A program made the position numbers and the translations under genes. From positions 186,001 through 250,000 of the forward strand of contig NZ_CANMVK010000003.1 in the NCBI RefSeq assembly GCF_947501405.1: a DNA stretch of 64,000 nucleotides, read 5' to 3'. The DNA is from an uncultured Hoeflea sp. (GTDB taxonomy: Bacteria; Pseudomonadota; Alphaproteobacteria; Rhizobiales; Rhizobiaceae). How positions within the stretch are numbered: position 1 is the stretch's first letter; each line of letters opens with the position of its first letter. Shown here one piece after another: positions 28,802 to 39,761 of this stretch. The notes below the pieces were generated by a model that saw only the letters and a program-made list of their open reading frames with translations, did not search any database and was not told where the DNA came from.

Positions 28802-30310
28802 GTGCAAGCCGAACCCCTGACCATCGACCTTGCCGATCTGGCCGCCACCACCCGGCTGGCTGAAGATCTGGCGCTGGCGCTCAGGCCCGGAGATTGCATC
28901 TGCCTGTCGGGTGATCTGGGCGCAGGCAAATCCACCTTCGCCCGCGCCGTGATTCGCGCGATCGCCGACGATATGGATCTCGAGGCGCCAAGCCCGACCT
29001 TCACGCTGGTGCAGAGCTATGCCTTGCGCCTGCCACTGGCGCATATCGACCTCTACCGTATCGGATCGCCGGAGGAGATTGAGGAGCTCGGTCTCGAGGA
29101 CGCTTTGAGCGGTGGCTCGGCACTGATCGAATGGCCCGAACGGGCGCTCGACGCGCTGCCCGAAACACGGGTGATGATGCGGTTCGAGGGACTGGGCGCT
29201 GCCCGAACCGTCAAGATTTCGGGGCCTGAGGAATTCGTCGACAGGCTCAACCGGTCACTCGACGCGCGACATTTCATGGATCAGGCCGGATATCCCGCTG
29301 CGGTTCGGCGGCATCTTCAGGGCGACGCTTCTTCGCGGACCTATGAGAGTGTGCGCGCGCCGGACCGGGATCCGGTGATCTTGATGGATTCGCCGCACAG
29401 GCCCGATGGCGCGCCGATCCGGGACGGGTTGCCCTATTCGCGCATCGCGCATCTTGCCGAGGACGTAACGCCATTTGTGGCCATTTCCGGCTGGTTGCGC
29501 GAACAGGGTTTTGCCGCGCCGGCGGTGCTGGCGCAGGATCTCGAGGCCGGTTTTCTGCTGGTTGAGCATCTGGGCACGGCAGGCGTTCTCGATGAGCGCA
29601 ACGCACCCGATCCGCTGCGTTACCAGATCGCTATCGACTGTCTGGCGGCGCTGCATGCGACGGAGCCGCCCAGGACATTGCAAGTCGAGGACCGGGCGCA
29701 CCATGTGCCCGCCTACGATGCCCGGGCGATGCAGATCGAGGTCGAGTTGCTAACCGACTGGTACCTGCCCTGGAGGCGCGGTTCTGATGTGCCGGCATCG
29801 GAGCGGCAGGCCTATCTCGATCACTGGCAGGCCCTTTTTTTCAAACTTGAAACCGCCGAGAACGCGCTGGTCCTGCGCGATTATCATTCGCCCAATCTGA
29901 TCTGGCGCGATGAGCGCGCCGGGCTCGACCGTCTCGGCCTGATCGATTTTCAGGATGCGATGATCGGCCCGTCCGCCTATGACGTGGCCTCCCTGTGTCA
30001 GGATGCACGGGTCACCGTCAGCAATGATCTCGCCACCGATTTGCTGGCGCGCTATGTCGCTGCCCGGCGCGGACAGGATGAAAACTTCGACGAGACGGCG
30101 TTTTATGAAACCTACGCCATCATGGCGGCGCAGCGCGCAACCAAGATCCTGGGTATCTTCGTGCGGCTCAATCAGCGTGACGGCAAACCGGGCTATCTCA
30201 GACACCTGCCGCGCCTCGAGACCTATCTCGCCCGTTCACTGCAGCATCCGGCGCTTCACCCCTTGCGCTCCTGGTTCGCAAAGGCTGGTATCGGGCAAAT
30301 CGAATCATAG
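28802..30310 (+). CDS. Fusion: tRNA t6A protein TsaE with AmgK-like sugar kinase
   Basis: The product has 502 residues with two domains. Residues 1-150 are TsaE, the ATPase needed for t6A modification of tRNA: P-loop L-S-G-D-L-G-A-G-K-S-T near 37, S-P-T-F-T-L-V-Q near 62, and H-I-D-L-Y-R-I. Residues 155-500 are an aminoglycoside-phosphotransferase-like kinase: L-R-D-Y-H-S-P-N-L catalytic loop and L-I-D-F-Q-D-A metal motif, as in AmgK (anomeric MurNAc/GlcNAc kinase). The start is GTG, 6 bp after the divL stop. The next gene is murU, supporting the AmgK reading. Confidence 0.9.
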   Translation: MQAEPLTIDLADLAATTRLAEDLALALRPGDCICLSGDLGAGKSTFARAVIRAIADDMDLEAPSPTFTLVQSYALRLPLAHIDLYRIGSPEEIEELGLEDALSGGSALIEWPERALDALPETRVMMRFEGLGAARTVKISGPEEFVDRLNRSLDARHFMDQAGYPAAVRRHLQGDASSRTYESVRAPDRDPVILMDSPHRPDGAPIRDGLPYSRIAHLAEDVTPFVAISGWLREQGFAAPAVLAQDLEAGFLLVEHLGTAGVLDERNAPDPLRYQIAIDCLAALHATEPPRTLQVEDRAHHVPAYDARAMQIEVELLTDWYLPWRRGSDVPASERQAYLDHWQALFFKLETAENALVLRDYHSPNLIWRDERAGLDRLGLIDFQDAMIGPSAYDVASLCQDARVTVSNDLATDLLARYVAARRGQDENFDETAFYETYAIMAAQRATKILGIFVRLNQRDGKPGYLRHLPRLETYLARSLQHPALHPLRSWFAKAGIGQIES

Positions 30311-30340
30311 GCCGAATCCTCAAACCGGGCCACGCGCACG

Positions 30341-31075
30341 ATGACCATCACCTCCGCCATGATCCTGGCTGCCGGCCTGGGCACCCGCATGCGGCCAATC
30401 ACCGAAACCCGGCCCAAGCCGCTGGTCGAAGTGGCCGGTAAGCCGTTGATCGCCTATGCGCTGGAGGCGCTGAGCCGCGCTGGCGTGCGCAACATCGTCG
30501 TCAATGTGCATTACCTCGCGCCTATGCTTGTCGAATGGCTTAAAGCCTGGCCCGGCGCCGAAATCACCATTTCCGATGAAACCGAGGCCTTGCTGGATTC
30601 GGGCGGCGGCGTCGCCCGGGCGCTGCCGCTGCTCGGTCAGGATCCGTTTCTGGTTTTGAACGCAGACACGTTCTGGATTGAGGAACCCGGCAGCGGTCTG
30701 GACAATTTGTCGATGATGATCGACCGGTTTGATCGCGAGCGGATGGATATTTTGATGATGTCCGCGCGGCCCGATCAGGCCACCGGGCATGAGGGAGCCG
30801 GGGATTTCGTTGTCGGGGCGGACAACAGGCTGCAACGCTATCGCGGTCAAGGCGAACCGGTGATCTATGCCGGTGCACTGGCGCTTGATCCGCGCCTTCT
30901 GAGGCAACAAACGGACGCCCGGTTCTCGCTCAATCGCTGCTTCGATACGGCAATCGGCGCGGGGCGGCTTTTCGCTGCGCCAATGCGCGGTCACTGGTTG
31001 ACCGTTGGCACGCCGCAGGCAATCGGCGAGGCCGAGGAGGCCATGGCGGGCTATCTGAGCAGCCAGGCATCATGA
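30341..31075 (+). CDS. murU: Nucleotidyltransferase, MurNAc-1-P uridylyltransferase type (MurU)
   Basis: The product has 244 residues. Sugar-nucleotide pyrophosphorylase signature L-A-A-G-L-G-T-R-M-R-P-I-T-E-T-R-P-K-P-L lies at the N-terminus, with N-A-D-T-F at the metal site near residue 107. Annotations often call these mannose-1-phosphate guanylyltransferases. Adjacency to an AmgK-like kinase points to MurU, which makes UDP-MurNAc from recycled MurNAc-1-P and bypasses fosfomycin-sensitive MurA. The stop overlaps addB (ATGA). Confidence 0.87.
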   Translation: MTITSAMILAAGLGTRMRPITETRPKPLVEVAGKPLIAYALEALSRAGVRNIVVNVHYLAPMLVEWLKAWPGAEITISDETEALLDSGGGVARALPLLGQDPFLVLNADTFWIEEPGSGLDNLSMMIDRFDRERMDILMMSARPDQATGHEGAGDFVVGADNRLQRYRGQGEPVIYAGALALDPRLLRQQTDARFSLNRCFDTAIGAGRLFAAPMRGHWLTVGTPQAIGEAEEAMAGYLSSQAS

Positions 31076-34000
31076 GCCGGGCCCGGCCGCGGTTGATGAC
31101 AATTGCGCCAGGTGCGCCGTTTCTGCCGGTGCTGGCTGAAAAGATTCTCGCTGGTGAACTCATTTCCGGGCTCGGCTATCGTGCTGACGATCCGCTGTCG
31201 CTGGCCCGCGCCACCATTTTCGTTCCCACGCGCCGCGCGGCGCGGGCGTTGCGCTCGGAGCTGACCGATCAGATTGGCGCGGGCTCTGCGATCCTGCCGG
31301 TGATCCGCCCGCTGGGGGAAACCGACGAGGATTCAGGTTTTTTCGACCCTTCCGATCCGTCCACCCTGACGCTTGATCCGCCAATCACCAACACCGCTGC
31401 AGTGTTGCGCCTGGCGGATCTGGTGCTCGCCTGGAAGCAGGCGTTGCCGCAGGCTGTTCGTGATCATCTGGGCGGCGCGGCCCTGGTGGCGCCGGCCAAT
31501 CCGGCGGATGCGATCTGGCTGGGCAGCAGCCTGTTCGAACTTATTCAGGCGGTGGAAAGCGAGGAGCGCGATTTCGCCGATCAGGATGGCGCGGTGACTG
31601 CGGATCTTCAACACTGGTGGCAGCTGACCCGGGAGTTTCTGGCAATCGCGCGCGATTACTGGCCGGCTTTGCTGAACGAAATCTCCCGTTCAAGCCCTGC
31701 ACGCCATCATGATGCAATGATCGACATTTTCACCCGGACGCTGATTTCGAGTTCGAAAGACCGCCCGGTGATCGTCGCCGGATCGACCGGCACGCGGCCG
31801 TCGACCGCGCGGCTGATCGCGGCGGTGGCGAATCTGCCCCATGGCGCGGTGGTGCTGCCGGGTCTCGACCACTCGATGCGGGAATCGCACTGGCAAAGCC
31901 TCGCCGCTGCCGCCGGTGCCTCCACGGAAGACCCGGCAATGTCTGACGCCGCCATTCGCAGCCATCCGCAATATGGTCTGATGCGATTGATCCAGAGCTG
32001 CGGGCTTGGGGTAAGTGATCTCAAGGACATCCCTGAAATTGGCCGTCTCGACCCGGAGATGGAAATCCGGCGCGGCGCGGTCTCGGCAGCCCTGCTTCCC
32101 GCCGCGGCCACCGACGCCTGGGGCGAGACCGGATTTTTGCCCAAACCCGACGCGCTCTCCGCGGCCTTCAAACAGGTCAGCCTGATTGAGGCTGCCAATG
32201 AACGCGAGGAAGCCGCAGCGCTTGCTGCAGCAATGCGGCAGGCGCTCGAACCGCGCCCGGGCGCACCCGAACCTTCGGCGGCGCTGGTGACGCCTGATCG
32301 CAACCTCGCCCGGCGGGTGATCACCGAACTCAAACGCTACGGCATCGAGGCCAATGATTCGGCCGGAGCGCCCCTGATGGCGAGCCCGCAGGGCGGGTTG
32401 GCGCGGCTTGCGGCCCATGTCGCTTTCGCGCCCGGTGATGCGGTGGCGATCGCGGCGCTGATCAAGCATCCGCTGGCGCGCTTCGGGCTGGACCGCAAGG
32501 CCGCCCACCGCGGGGCAGGACTGGTCGAACGCATCGCCTTGCGCGGCGGCAGCGGCGAAGCGGATATCGACCAGCTCGAAGCGCTGGTTGCGGAACGCGA
32601 AGCATCGCGGCTCGACCGCCACGCGGCCCAGTGGCTGTCACGGATTTCCGATGAAGATGCGGCGCTGGCGCGTGATGTGGCCCGGCGGGCCATGCAGGCG
32701 CTGATGCCGCTGACCTCGGTGCTCAGTCCGGCACCCGGATCTGCCGCTCCGGCCATCGGCCAGTATGCGGAACGGACAGCCAGCGCGCTGGAGGCCATTT
32801 GCACGGACGCTGACGGCAGTCTTGGTACGTTGTGGAGCGACGAGGCCGGGGAGAGCCTGGCGAGCCTGCTGCTTGAGACGCGTGACAGTGGCGCGGCGCT
32901 GGCGCTCGCCGGCCATGAGTGGATCGGGGCGCTGGACGCGCTGCTGGCGGGTCGCATGGTCAAGCCGCGCGCCGGCGGTCATCCCCGGGCCTTTGTCTGG
33001 GGCGCGCTGGAGGCACGGCTGCAACCCGTCGACACAATCCTGATGGGGGCGCTCAATGAGGGCGTCTGGCCGCAGGCGGGGACGGAGGATCCGTTCCTTT
33101 CGCGGTCGATGAAGGCGGCGATCGGGCTGGAACCGCCGGAGCGACGCATTGGCCAAGCCGCGCATGATTTCCAGATGGCGATGGGCGCGCCAAAGCTGGT
33201 TCTGTCGCGTGCGCTGCGCTCGGGCAAGGCGCCGACTGTGGCTTCGAGATGGCTGCAACGGCTGCTCGCGGTGACCGGACCCGAGACTTCGAACGCTGTG
33301 GGTGCCCGCGGTGAGGCGATGCTGGACCATGTCCGTGCGCTTGATCTCGGACCGGCGACCGCCCCCGCCGCGCGTCCCGAACCACGGCCGCCCGCTGCCG
33401 CGCAGCCGCAGCGCTACTCCTTCTCCGAAGTCAGCAAGCTGCGGCGCGATCCCTACGCCATCTATGCGCAGCGCGTGCTTGGCCTTGATCCGCTTGACCC
33501 CTTCCTGGCCGATCCCGGCCCACGCGAGCGCGGCACGCTTTATCACGCCATTCTCGAGGCCTTCATCTCGACCATCGGGCCTGACGCGCGCACGCTGGCA
33601 GCGCTCAACCGGATCGCAGCGGAGCATTTCCTGACGGCCCGGCTGCCCGACGCCACCCGGTTGATCTGGCAATCGCGTTTTGCCGGGGCGGCCGAAAAAA
33701 TCGTCACCTGGGAGCAGGAAACCTCCGGTCAGCGGGTTCGTTCACTGGTCGAGCAGCGCGCCGGTCTGGACCTGCCCGCAGCCGGCATCCGATTGACCGG
33801 GCTTGCCGACCGCATCGATCTATGCCGTGACGGAACCGCCTGGATCATCGATTACAAGACCGGCGGCGCGCCATCGCGGAAAGAGGCGCGCAGCCTGCTC
33901 GATCCGCAATTGGCGCTGGAGGCCCACGCCTTGCGCCAGGGCGGTTTTGCGGGGCTCGACAAGACCCGGCCGTCGGCCTTGCTCTACCTGCGGCTGACCG

Positions 34001-34263
34001 GCAAAGACCCCTTCGCCGAACGGATCGACACAGACCCCAACAGGCCAGGCCGTGATGCGGCGATGACTCCCGAGGATCTTGCCGACAAGGCAGTTGACGA
34101 GTTAACGCGGCTGGTCACGCTGTTGCGCTCGGGCAAGCGCGGCTTCCTGTCGCGCGCAATTGCCCAAAGCGTGCGCGCCACGGGCGGCGATTACGACCAT
34201 CTCGCACGCGTCGCCGAATGGCAGACCGTGGTGGAAACCGATGCAGGGGACAGCGATGGCTGA
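31072..34263 (+). CDS. addB: Double-strand break repair protein AddB
   Basis: The product has 1063 residues and is the nuclease/scaffold partner of AddA in end resection for recombination, the alphaproteobacterial RecBCD substitute. The N-terminal part is a degenerate helicase-like region (G-S-T-G-T-R-P-S near residue 237). The C-terminal PD-(D/E)XK nuclease has L-A-D-R-I-D-L and I-I-D-Y-K-T-G-G near residues 910-935. The start overlaps murU by four bases and the 3' end overlaps addA by eight. Confidence 0.95.
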   Translation: MSRARPRLMTIAPGAPFLPVLAEKILAGELISGLGYRADDPLSLARATIFVPTRRAARALRSELTDQIGAGSAILPVIRPLGETDEDSGFFDPSDPSTLTLDPPITNTAAVLRLADLVLAWKQALPQAVRDHLGGAALVAPANPADAIWLGSSLFELIQAVESEERDFADQDGAVTADLQHWWQLTREFLAIARDYWPALLNEISRSSPARHHDAMIDIFTRTLISSSKDRPVIVAGSTGTRPSTARLIAAVANLPHGAVVLPGLDHSMRESHWQSLAAAAGASTEDPAMSDAAIRSHPQYGLMRLIQSCGLGVSDLKDIPEIGRLDPEMEIRRGAVSAALLPAAATDAWGETGFLPKPDALSAAFKQVSLIEAANEREEAAALAAAMRQALEPRPGAPEPSAALVTPDRNLARRVITELKRYGIEANDSAGAPLMASPQGGLARLAAHVAFAPGDAVAIAALIKHPLARFGLDRKAAHRGAGLVERIALRGGSGEADIDQLEALVAEREASRLDRHAAQWLSRISDEDAALARDVARRAMQALMPLTSVLSPAPGSAAPAIGQYAERTASALEAICTDADGSLGTLWSDEAGESLASLLLETRDSGAALALAGHEWIGALDALLAGRMVKPRAGGHPRAFVWGALEARLQPVDTILMGALNEGVWPQAGTEDPFLSRSMKAAIGLEPPERRIGQAAHDFQMAMGAPKLVLSRALRSGKAPTVASRWLQRLLAVTGPETSNAVGARGEAMLDHVRALDLGPATAPAARPEPRPPAAAQPQRYSFSEVSKLRRDPYAIYAQRVLGLDPLDPFLADPGPRERGTLYHAILEAFISTIGPDARTLAALNRIAAEHFLTARLPDATRLIWQSRFAGAAEKIVTWEQETSGQRVRSLVEQRAGLDLPAAGIRLTGLADRIDLCRDGTAWIIDYKTGGAPSRKEARSLLDPQLALEAHALRQGGFAGLDKTRPSALLYLRLTGKDPFAERIDTDPNRPGRDAAMTPEDLADKAVDELTRLVTLLRSGKRGFLSRAIAQSVRATGGDYDHLARVAEWQTVVETDAGDSDG

Positions 34264-37200
34264 CGCGGGAATCACGCCTGCCGTTTCCGAGACCACGCTG
34301 CGGCAGAACCGTGCGGCGACGCCGGACCTTTCCGCCTGGGTGTCGGCCAATGCCGGATCGGGCAAGACTCATGTTCTGGCGCGCCGGGTGATCCGGTTGC
34401 TGCTGCGCGGGGCGCGCCCTTCGGCCATCTTGTGCCTGACTTACACCAAGGCTGCGGCGGCGGAGATGTCGAACCGGGTCTTTCGCACGCTGGCCGACTG
34501 GGTGCGGCTTGACGATACCGCGCTTGCCGAAAGACTGTCGGAACTCGAGGGTCAGGCGCCCGAGCCCGGTCATCTGATCGCCGCGCGGCGGCTGTTCGCG
34601 ACAGCGCTCGAGACCCCTGGCGGGCTCAAGATCCAGACCATCCACGCTTTTTGCGAGGCCGTCCTGCACCGCTTTCCCCTGGAGGCCAATGTTCCGGGCC
34701 ACTTCTCGGTGCTCGACGATCAGAAGGCAGCATTGCTGCTTGCCGAGGCACGCCGGCAGCTGATGTCGGCACAAAGCTTTGAGGCCGATCCCGAGCTTGC
34801 GAGCGCGGTGATGATGGCGCTGGAAATCGGCGGCGAAGCCGGATTCGATGGGCTTCTGGCCGGGCTTTATGCCCGGCGCCGCGACTATCTCGCTTTCGAC
34901 GCCGCCGCCCGCGCCAAAGGCGGAGCCGAGAGACTGTTGCGCGGGGCGCTTGGGTTGTTTCCGGATGACTCTGAAGCCGGCGTTGTTGCTGATAGCTGGC
35001 CGCTTGCGGCGCTGCCGGGCGATTACGTCAAACATGTCCATGAGTTCGCCACAGCCGCGAAATCCGCCGCCCGGGCCCGTGACTTCTGCTCCGGGCTGCT
35101 GACTGCCGGAACCGAACGGGATCCTGCCGCACGGCTGGAATTGCTGACCCGGCTGTTTTTCACGAAGTCCGGGTCACCAGCCAAGCTCGATACGATTTCA
35201 TCAAAAACGGTTGCGGAACAATTCGCTGATTTCTCGGATCGGGTGCTCGCAGCCCAGGCACAAATCGTCGATGCGACCGATCGGCTCAAGCGGCTTCGAA
35301 CGCTCGAGACCTCACTGGTTGCCCACCGGCTGGCGCGGCGCTATATCGGCGGCTTCGAGGGCCTGAAGTCCCGTCAGGCGCTCCTGGACTACGACGATCT
35401 GATCGCAGCGACCGAAGCACTTCTGGCCAAAAGCGGCGCCGGGGCGTGGGTGCATTACAAACTCGATCAGGGCATTGACCATATTCTGGTGGATGAGGCG
35501 CAGGACACCTCGCCGCTGCAATGGAATGTTATCGGACGGCTGGCGGAAGAATTCTTTGCCGGCGAAGGGGCACGAGGGCCGGGCCGTAGCCTTTTTGCCG
35601 TAGGCGATGAAAAGCAGTCGATCTACTCCTTTCAGGGCGCCCGCCCCGAACGCTTCGGCGAAGAGCGCGCCCGGGTGGCCAAACGGGCGCAAGGCGCGGG
35701 CGTAGCGTTTGAAGCGGTCTCGCTCAGGGTGTCGTTCCGCTCCTCGGTGGAAGTGCTCGCTTTGGTCGATCACGTGTTTACCGATGACGACGCGCGCCGC
35801 GGCCTGGGCAATCAGGATGAACCGGTGCTGCACGAAACCGCACGCGGCCGTGCCCCCGGTCTCGCGGAACTGTGGCCGATGATCGCCAAAGAGCGTTCTG
35901 CCAATGACGATGACTGGACCGCCGCTTTCGATGATGTGCCCGAAACCGCGCCCGCCGCGCAGCTGGCGCGCCGCATTGCCGATGTCCTGTCCGGCTGGAT
36001 TGGCCGCGAGACAATTCTGGATGCCAAGACAGGCGCGGCGCGGCCGATCACACCTGGCGATGTGCTGGTGCTGGTGCGCAAGCGCGACGGGTTCGTACCG
36101 ACGTTGCTCAGGACGCTGAAGGCCAGGGCCGGAATTCCCGTGGCGGGCGCCGACAGGCTCAAGCTGACCGATCACATTGCGGTGCAAGATCTCATCGCGC
36201 TGGGCCGCTTCTGCCTGCTCGAAGAAGACGACCTGGCGCTGGCCGGGCTGATCAAGAGCCCGCTGATCGGCATGGATGAGGACGCTTTGTTCACGCTCGG
36301 CAATGAGCGTTCCGAGGGTCAGTCGGTCTGGTCGCGTCTCAACGAACTGGCGCAATCGCAGCAGGAATTTGCGGCCGCGCGCGACCGGCTCGACCGCTGG
36401 CGCCGCCTGGTCCGAACGCTGCAGCCCCATGATTTTTACGCCACGGTGCTCGGCCCTGATGGCGGGCGCCAGGCCTATCTGCGACGTCTCGGGCACGAGG
36501 CCGGAGATGTGCTCGACGAGTTTCTGGGTCTCGGGCTCGACCATGAGCAGGCCGGGCTGCCGGGCCTGCAGGCGTTTCTGGCAATGCTTGAAAGCGATGC
36601 GCCGGAGATCAAGCGCGAGATGGAAGCCGGATCAGGTGCTGTGCGGATCATGACGGTTCACGCCGCCAAGGGGCTCGAAGCACCGGTGGTGTTTCTGGTC
36701 GATTCAGGTGGCGAGGCATTCCAGACCAGCCACCAGCCGAAATTGCGGCTGATCCCCGCCGATGGGGAAAACGGTGCAGGGTCCGGCTTGCCCGATGTGC
36801 CGGTCTGGCTGCCCGACAAATCCTTTGAAAACAGCGCCACCGAGCCGTTGCGCGACCGGCTGCGGCAACAGGCGGAAGAAGAATACCGGCGGCTGATGTA
36901 TGTCGGGCTCACCCGCGCCGCCGACCGGCTGGTGATGTGCGGCTATCGCGGCGTAAGGGAGACCAAATCCCCGACCTGGCATTCGATGGTGGAAGGCGGG
37001 ATCGCGCGGATGGACGATCAACCCGCCTTTCAGGTTACTGAAATCGAAAACGGCGCAGGCGAAGACGCTTTTACCGCCACGCGACTACGGCGCAGCAACG
37101 CAGGCGCGACGGCGGTCAGCGGTTCCGACACAGAACCACCGCCAACGGGGCGCGACGGGCCACCACTCTCGATTTCGCCCGAGCCGTTGCCTCCGCCAAA

Positions 37201-37846
37201 GCGGCTGCCCCGGCCTCTGGCGCCTTCGGGCGTCAGCGCGGTTCTGGAGGACAGCGGCGAGGTCAGCGGACAGTCGCCATTTGCGCAAAAGACCGGGGGC
37301 GCCGGGCTGGCGTTGGCGCGCGGCAGTCTGGTGCACAGGCTTTTGCAAGTGCTGCCGGGAATGGCCGAAGCCGACCGTGCGGAAGCGCTCAGGCGTTATC
37401 TCGACCGTGCGCTTGCGGGCCAGGACCGCTCGGAGGCCGATCTGATCGAACGCCAGGTTATGGGCGTGCTGCGCGATCCCGGCCTCGCTCAGATCATCGA
37501 CATGCCCGGCGAGGCCGAAGTGTCGGTGATGGGCACCTTGCGCATCGGCGGCGAGGATCGCGCGGTTTCGGGACGGATCGACCGGATCGCGGTATCTGAC
37601 GAGCGGGTGCTGATTGTCGACTACAAGACCGGGCTCGTCCCGCCGGCGGACGAGCCGCCGCCCTCAAGCCATGTCTCGCAACTGGCCATCTACCGAGCGC
37701 TGCTTGAGCCGCTTTATCCGGGACGCCGGATCGATGCGGTGCTGATTTATGTCTCGGGTCCCGTCACGGTGGAAGTGCCGGCGGAGGCGCTTGATGCGGC
37801 AATGGCAGCGCTTGAGGCCTGGCGCGATCCGCTCACGGCTCGGTGA
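34256..37846 (+). CDS. addA: Double-strand break repair helicase-nuclease AddA
   Basis: The product has 1196 residues. It is a UvrD-type helicase with Walker A A-N-A-G-S-G-K-T (33-38), [13 protein letters not shown], Walker B V-D-E-A-Q-D-T-S, motif [20 protein letters not shown] and Y-V-G-L-T-R-A. The C-terminal nuclease carries G-R-I-D-R-I and V-D-Y-K-T-G. The ATG is placed at 34256, eight bases inside addB, which gives the Walker A position usual for the family; an upstream extension lies wholly in addB. Confidence 0.96.
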   Translation: MADAGITPAVSETTLRQNRAATPDLSAWVSANAGSGKTHVLARRVIRLLLRGARPSAILCLTYTKAAAAEMSNRVFRTLADWVRLDDTALAERLSELEGQAPEPGHLIAARRLFATALETPGGLKIQTIHAFCEAVLHRFPLEANVPGHFSVLDDQKAALLLAEARRQLMSAQSFEADPELASAVMMALEIGGEAGFDGLLAGLYARRRDYLAFDAAARAKGGAERLLRGALGLFPDDSEAGVVADSWPLAALPGDYVKHVHEFATAAKSAARARDFCSGLLTAGTERDPAARLELLTRLFFTKSGSPAKLDTISSKTVAEQFADFSDRVLAAQAQIVDATDRLKRLRTLETSLVAHRLARRYIGGFEGLKSRQALLDYDDLIAATEALLAKSGAGAWVHYKLDQGIDHILVDEAQDTSPLQWNVIGRLAEEFFAGEGARGPGRSLFAVGDEKQSIYSFQGARPERFGEERARVAKRAQGAGVAFEAVSLRVSFRSSVEVLALVDHVFTDDDARRGLGNQDEPVLHETARGRAPGLAELWPMIAKERSANDDDWTAAFDDVPETAPAAQLARRIADVLSGWIGRETILDAKTGAARPITPGDVLVLVRKRDGFVPTLLRTLKARAGIPVAGADRLKLTDHIAVQDLIALGRFCLLEEDDLALAGLIKSPLIGMDEDALFTLGNERSEGQSVWSRLNELAQSQQEFAAARDRLDRWRRLVRTLQPHDFYATVLGPDGGRQAYLRRLGHEAGDVLDEFLGLGLDHEQAGLPGLQAFLAMLESDAPEIKREMEAGSGAVRIMTVHAAKGLEAPVVFLVDSGGEAFQTSHQPKLRLIPADGENGAGSGLPDVPVWLPDKSFENSATEPLRDRLRQQAEEEYRRLMYVGLTRAADRLVMCGYRGVRETKSPTWHSMVEGGIARMDDQPAFQVTEIENGAGEDAFTATRLRRSNAGATAVSGSDTEPPPTGRDGPPLSISPEPLPPPKRLPRPLAPSGVSAVLEDSGEVSGQSPFAQKTGGAGLALARGSLVHRLLQVLPGMAEADRAEALRRYLDRALAGQDRSEADLIERQVMGVLRDPGLAQIIDMPGEAEVSVMGTLRIGGEDRAVSGRIDRIAVSDERVLIVDYKTGLVPPADEPPPSSHVSQLAIYRALLEPLYPGRRIDAVLIYVSGPVTVEVPAEALDAAMAALEAWRDPLTAR

Positions 37847-37928
37847 TCGGCGGCAAACGCACTTGAATGTTGACCCTCGAATCATCACATTGTTCGCATC
37901 TGAGACAGCCATCAAAGGAGTGCCCATA

Positions 37929-38252
37929 ATGGCCACCGTGAAAGTAGACAGCGCCAATTTCCAAAGTGAAGTGCTCGAGTCCAGCGTGCCGGTCGTCGTC
38001 GACTTCTGGGCCGAATGGTGCGGCCCCTGCAAGATGATTGCGCCGAGCCTCGAAGAGATCTCCAATGAGATGGAAGGCAAGGTGAAGGTCGCCAAGATCA
38101 ACATCGACGAGAATCCGCAGATCGCCTCGCAGTTCGGCGTTCGTTCGATCCCGACGCTGGCCATGTTCAAGGGCGGCGCTGTGGCTGATATCAAGGTCGG
38201 CGCATCGCCGAAAACCGCACTTTCGAGCTGGATCAACGGCGCCGTCGCCTGA
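37929..38252 (+). CDS. trxA: Thioredoxin
   Basis: The product has 107 residues and is the general dithiol reductant of the cytosol. Redox motif W-C-G-P-C has Cys31 and Cys34; cis-proline lies in R-S-I-P-T-L. AAAGGAG sits 9 bp before the ATG, the strongest ribosome site in this stretch. It is separated from addA by 82 bp and has its own terminator. Confidence 0.97.
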   Translation: MATVKVDSANFQSEVLESSVPVVVDFWAEWCGPCKMIAPSLEEISNEMEGKVKVAKINIDENPQIASQFGVRSIPTLAMFKGGAVADIKVGASPKTALSSWINGAVA

Positions 38253-38275
38253 GTTCGGCCACCACGCAAGTTTCA

Positions 38276-38306
38276 AAACCCGCCCGCGATTCCGGGCGGG
38301 TTTTTT
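38276..38306 (+). terminator. Intrinsic terminator of trxA
   Basis: Stem CCCGCCCG/CGGGCGGG, extended by AAA/TTT, with a six-base loop, is followed by a T run. It starts 24 bp after the trxA stop. A on the opposite flank could let it serve folC from the other side as well. Confidence 0.92.
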
Positions 38307-38384
38307 GTATGTCAAACATGATCTTGAAGCGTTTTCCGAAGCGTGCGCGGCGGTTCGATTGGTGTGTGTGAAGCCGCAGCCCGG

Positions 38385-39731
38385 TCAGATCGGCGGCGTG
38401 CCGTTGCGCCGGAGCACATCGCCAAGCAGGTAGAGCGACCCGCAGATCAATACCCGGGGCGCCGGTTCAAGACGGTTCCAATTCCTGGTTACGGCGATCA
38501 TCGCCGCTTCAACATCCGCCGCGGATTCAGCGGTAAGACCCGCCTCGTCGGCCGTGTCGGCCAGAAATTCGGGATCCAGCCCGGCTTCCGAATCGGGCAC
38601 CGGAACCGTGAACACATGCCGGGCCATGCCGGTAAACGCCTCGAAATAGCCGACCGGATCCTTGGTGTTGATCATGCCGGCAATCAAAAACAACGGCCGC
38701 GAATCGCGCTCTTCAAGATTGGCCATGGCTTCCGCAATCGCCCGGCCGGCGCCGGGATTGTGACCGCCATCGATCCACACTTCCATACCGTCCATCGCAG
38801 CCTCGGTGATGAGGCCGCGGGGCAGCCTTTCCAGCCGGCCTGGCCAGGACACGTCGACAAGGCCTCTGGCGATCGCCGCCTCGTCCAGCTCAAAGCCAGC
38901 TGATTTCAACGCCCGGATTGCCGCTGCGGCATTGGATTGCTGGTGCCGCCCCGCCAACCGCGGCAACGGCAGGTCGATGAGTTCCTCATCGTCCTGATAG
39001 GCAAGCCGGCCGTTTTCTTCGTTGGCAAAATAGTCCTGGCCATAGACGCTGACCGGACAGCGAAGCCGCTCGGCACTGGCGATTATCACATCCCGCGCGC
39101 TCTCGTCGGGTTGGGCGCCGATCACCACCGGCACCCCTGCCTTGATGATGCCCGCCTTCTCCGCCGCAATCAGTTCAACGCGGTCACCGAGATAGGCCTG
39201 ATGATCAAGCGAAATCGACATGATCAGGGCCACCGCCGGCCTGGCAATCACATTGGTGGCGTCGAAACGGCCACCAAGACCGACCTCGACAATGGCGACA
39301 TCGGCGGGATGCTCTGAAAAAAGCAGAAACATCACCGCGGTGAGAATTTCGAAAACGGTGATCATCTCGCCCTGGTTGGCCTCCGCCACCCGCCGCACGG
39401 CCTCGGCAAAAGTCTCGTCGCTCACCAGCCGGCCGCCGCCTTTTGCGCCCAGACGGTAACGTTCATGCCAATTGACCAGATGCGGCGAGGTATGGACATG
39501 CGCCGTAAGACCGTGGGCTTCCAGGATCGCGCGGCAAAACGCACCGGTGGAGCCCTTGCCATTGGTGCCGGCGATGTGGATCACCGGCGGCAGCCGGTCC
39601 TGCGGATTGCCCAGCCGTTTCAACAGGCGGGTTATGCGCCCCAGCGACAGATCGAAGCCTTTGGGGTGCAGCGCCATCAGCGCGTTGATTTCCTGTTCGG
39701 CCGCTGACACCACCGATTTCCTCACCGTCAT
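38385..39731 (-). CDS. folC: Bifunctional folylpolyglutamate / dihydrofolate synthase FolC
   Basis: The product has 448 residues. It adds glutamate to dihydropteroate and extends folate tails. The ATP-binding loop is A-G-T-N-G-K-G-S near residue 54; other Mur-ligase-like marks are T-S-P-H-L, E-V-G-L-G-G-R-F-D-A-T-N and D-G-G-H-N-P-G-A. Last gene of the minus-strand trpF-trpB-trpA-accD-folC run. Confidence 0.96.
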   Translation of the reverse strand: MTVRKSVVSAAEQEINALMALHPKGFDLSLGRITRLLKRLGNPQDRLPPVIHIAGTNGKGSTGAFCRAILEAHGLTAHVHTSPHLVNWHERYRLGAKGGGRLVSDETFAEAVRRVAEANQGEMITVFEILTAVMFLLFSEHPADVAIVEVGLGGRFDATNVIARPAVALIMSISLDHQAYLGDRVELIAAEKAGIIKAGVPVVIGAQPDESARDVIIASAERLRCPVSVYGQDYFANEENGRLAYQDDEELIDLPLPRLAGRHQQSNAAAAIRALKSAGFELDEAAIARGLVDVSWPGRLERLPRGLITEAAMDGMEVWIDGGHNPGAGRAIAEAMANLEERDSRPLFLIAGMINTKDPVGYFEAFTGMARHVFTVPVPDSEAGLDPEFLADTADEAGLTAESAADVEAAMIAVTRNWNRLEPAPRVLICGSLYLLGDVLRRNGTPPI

Positions 39732-39761
39732 GGAACCTGGGTTATGCGCCGGCCGGCGGCG

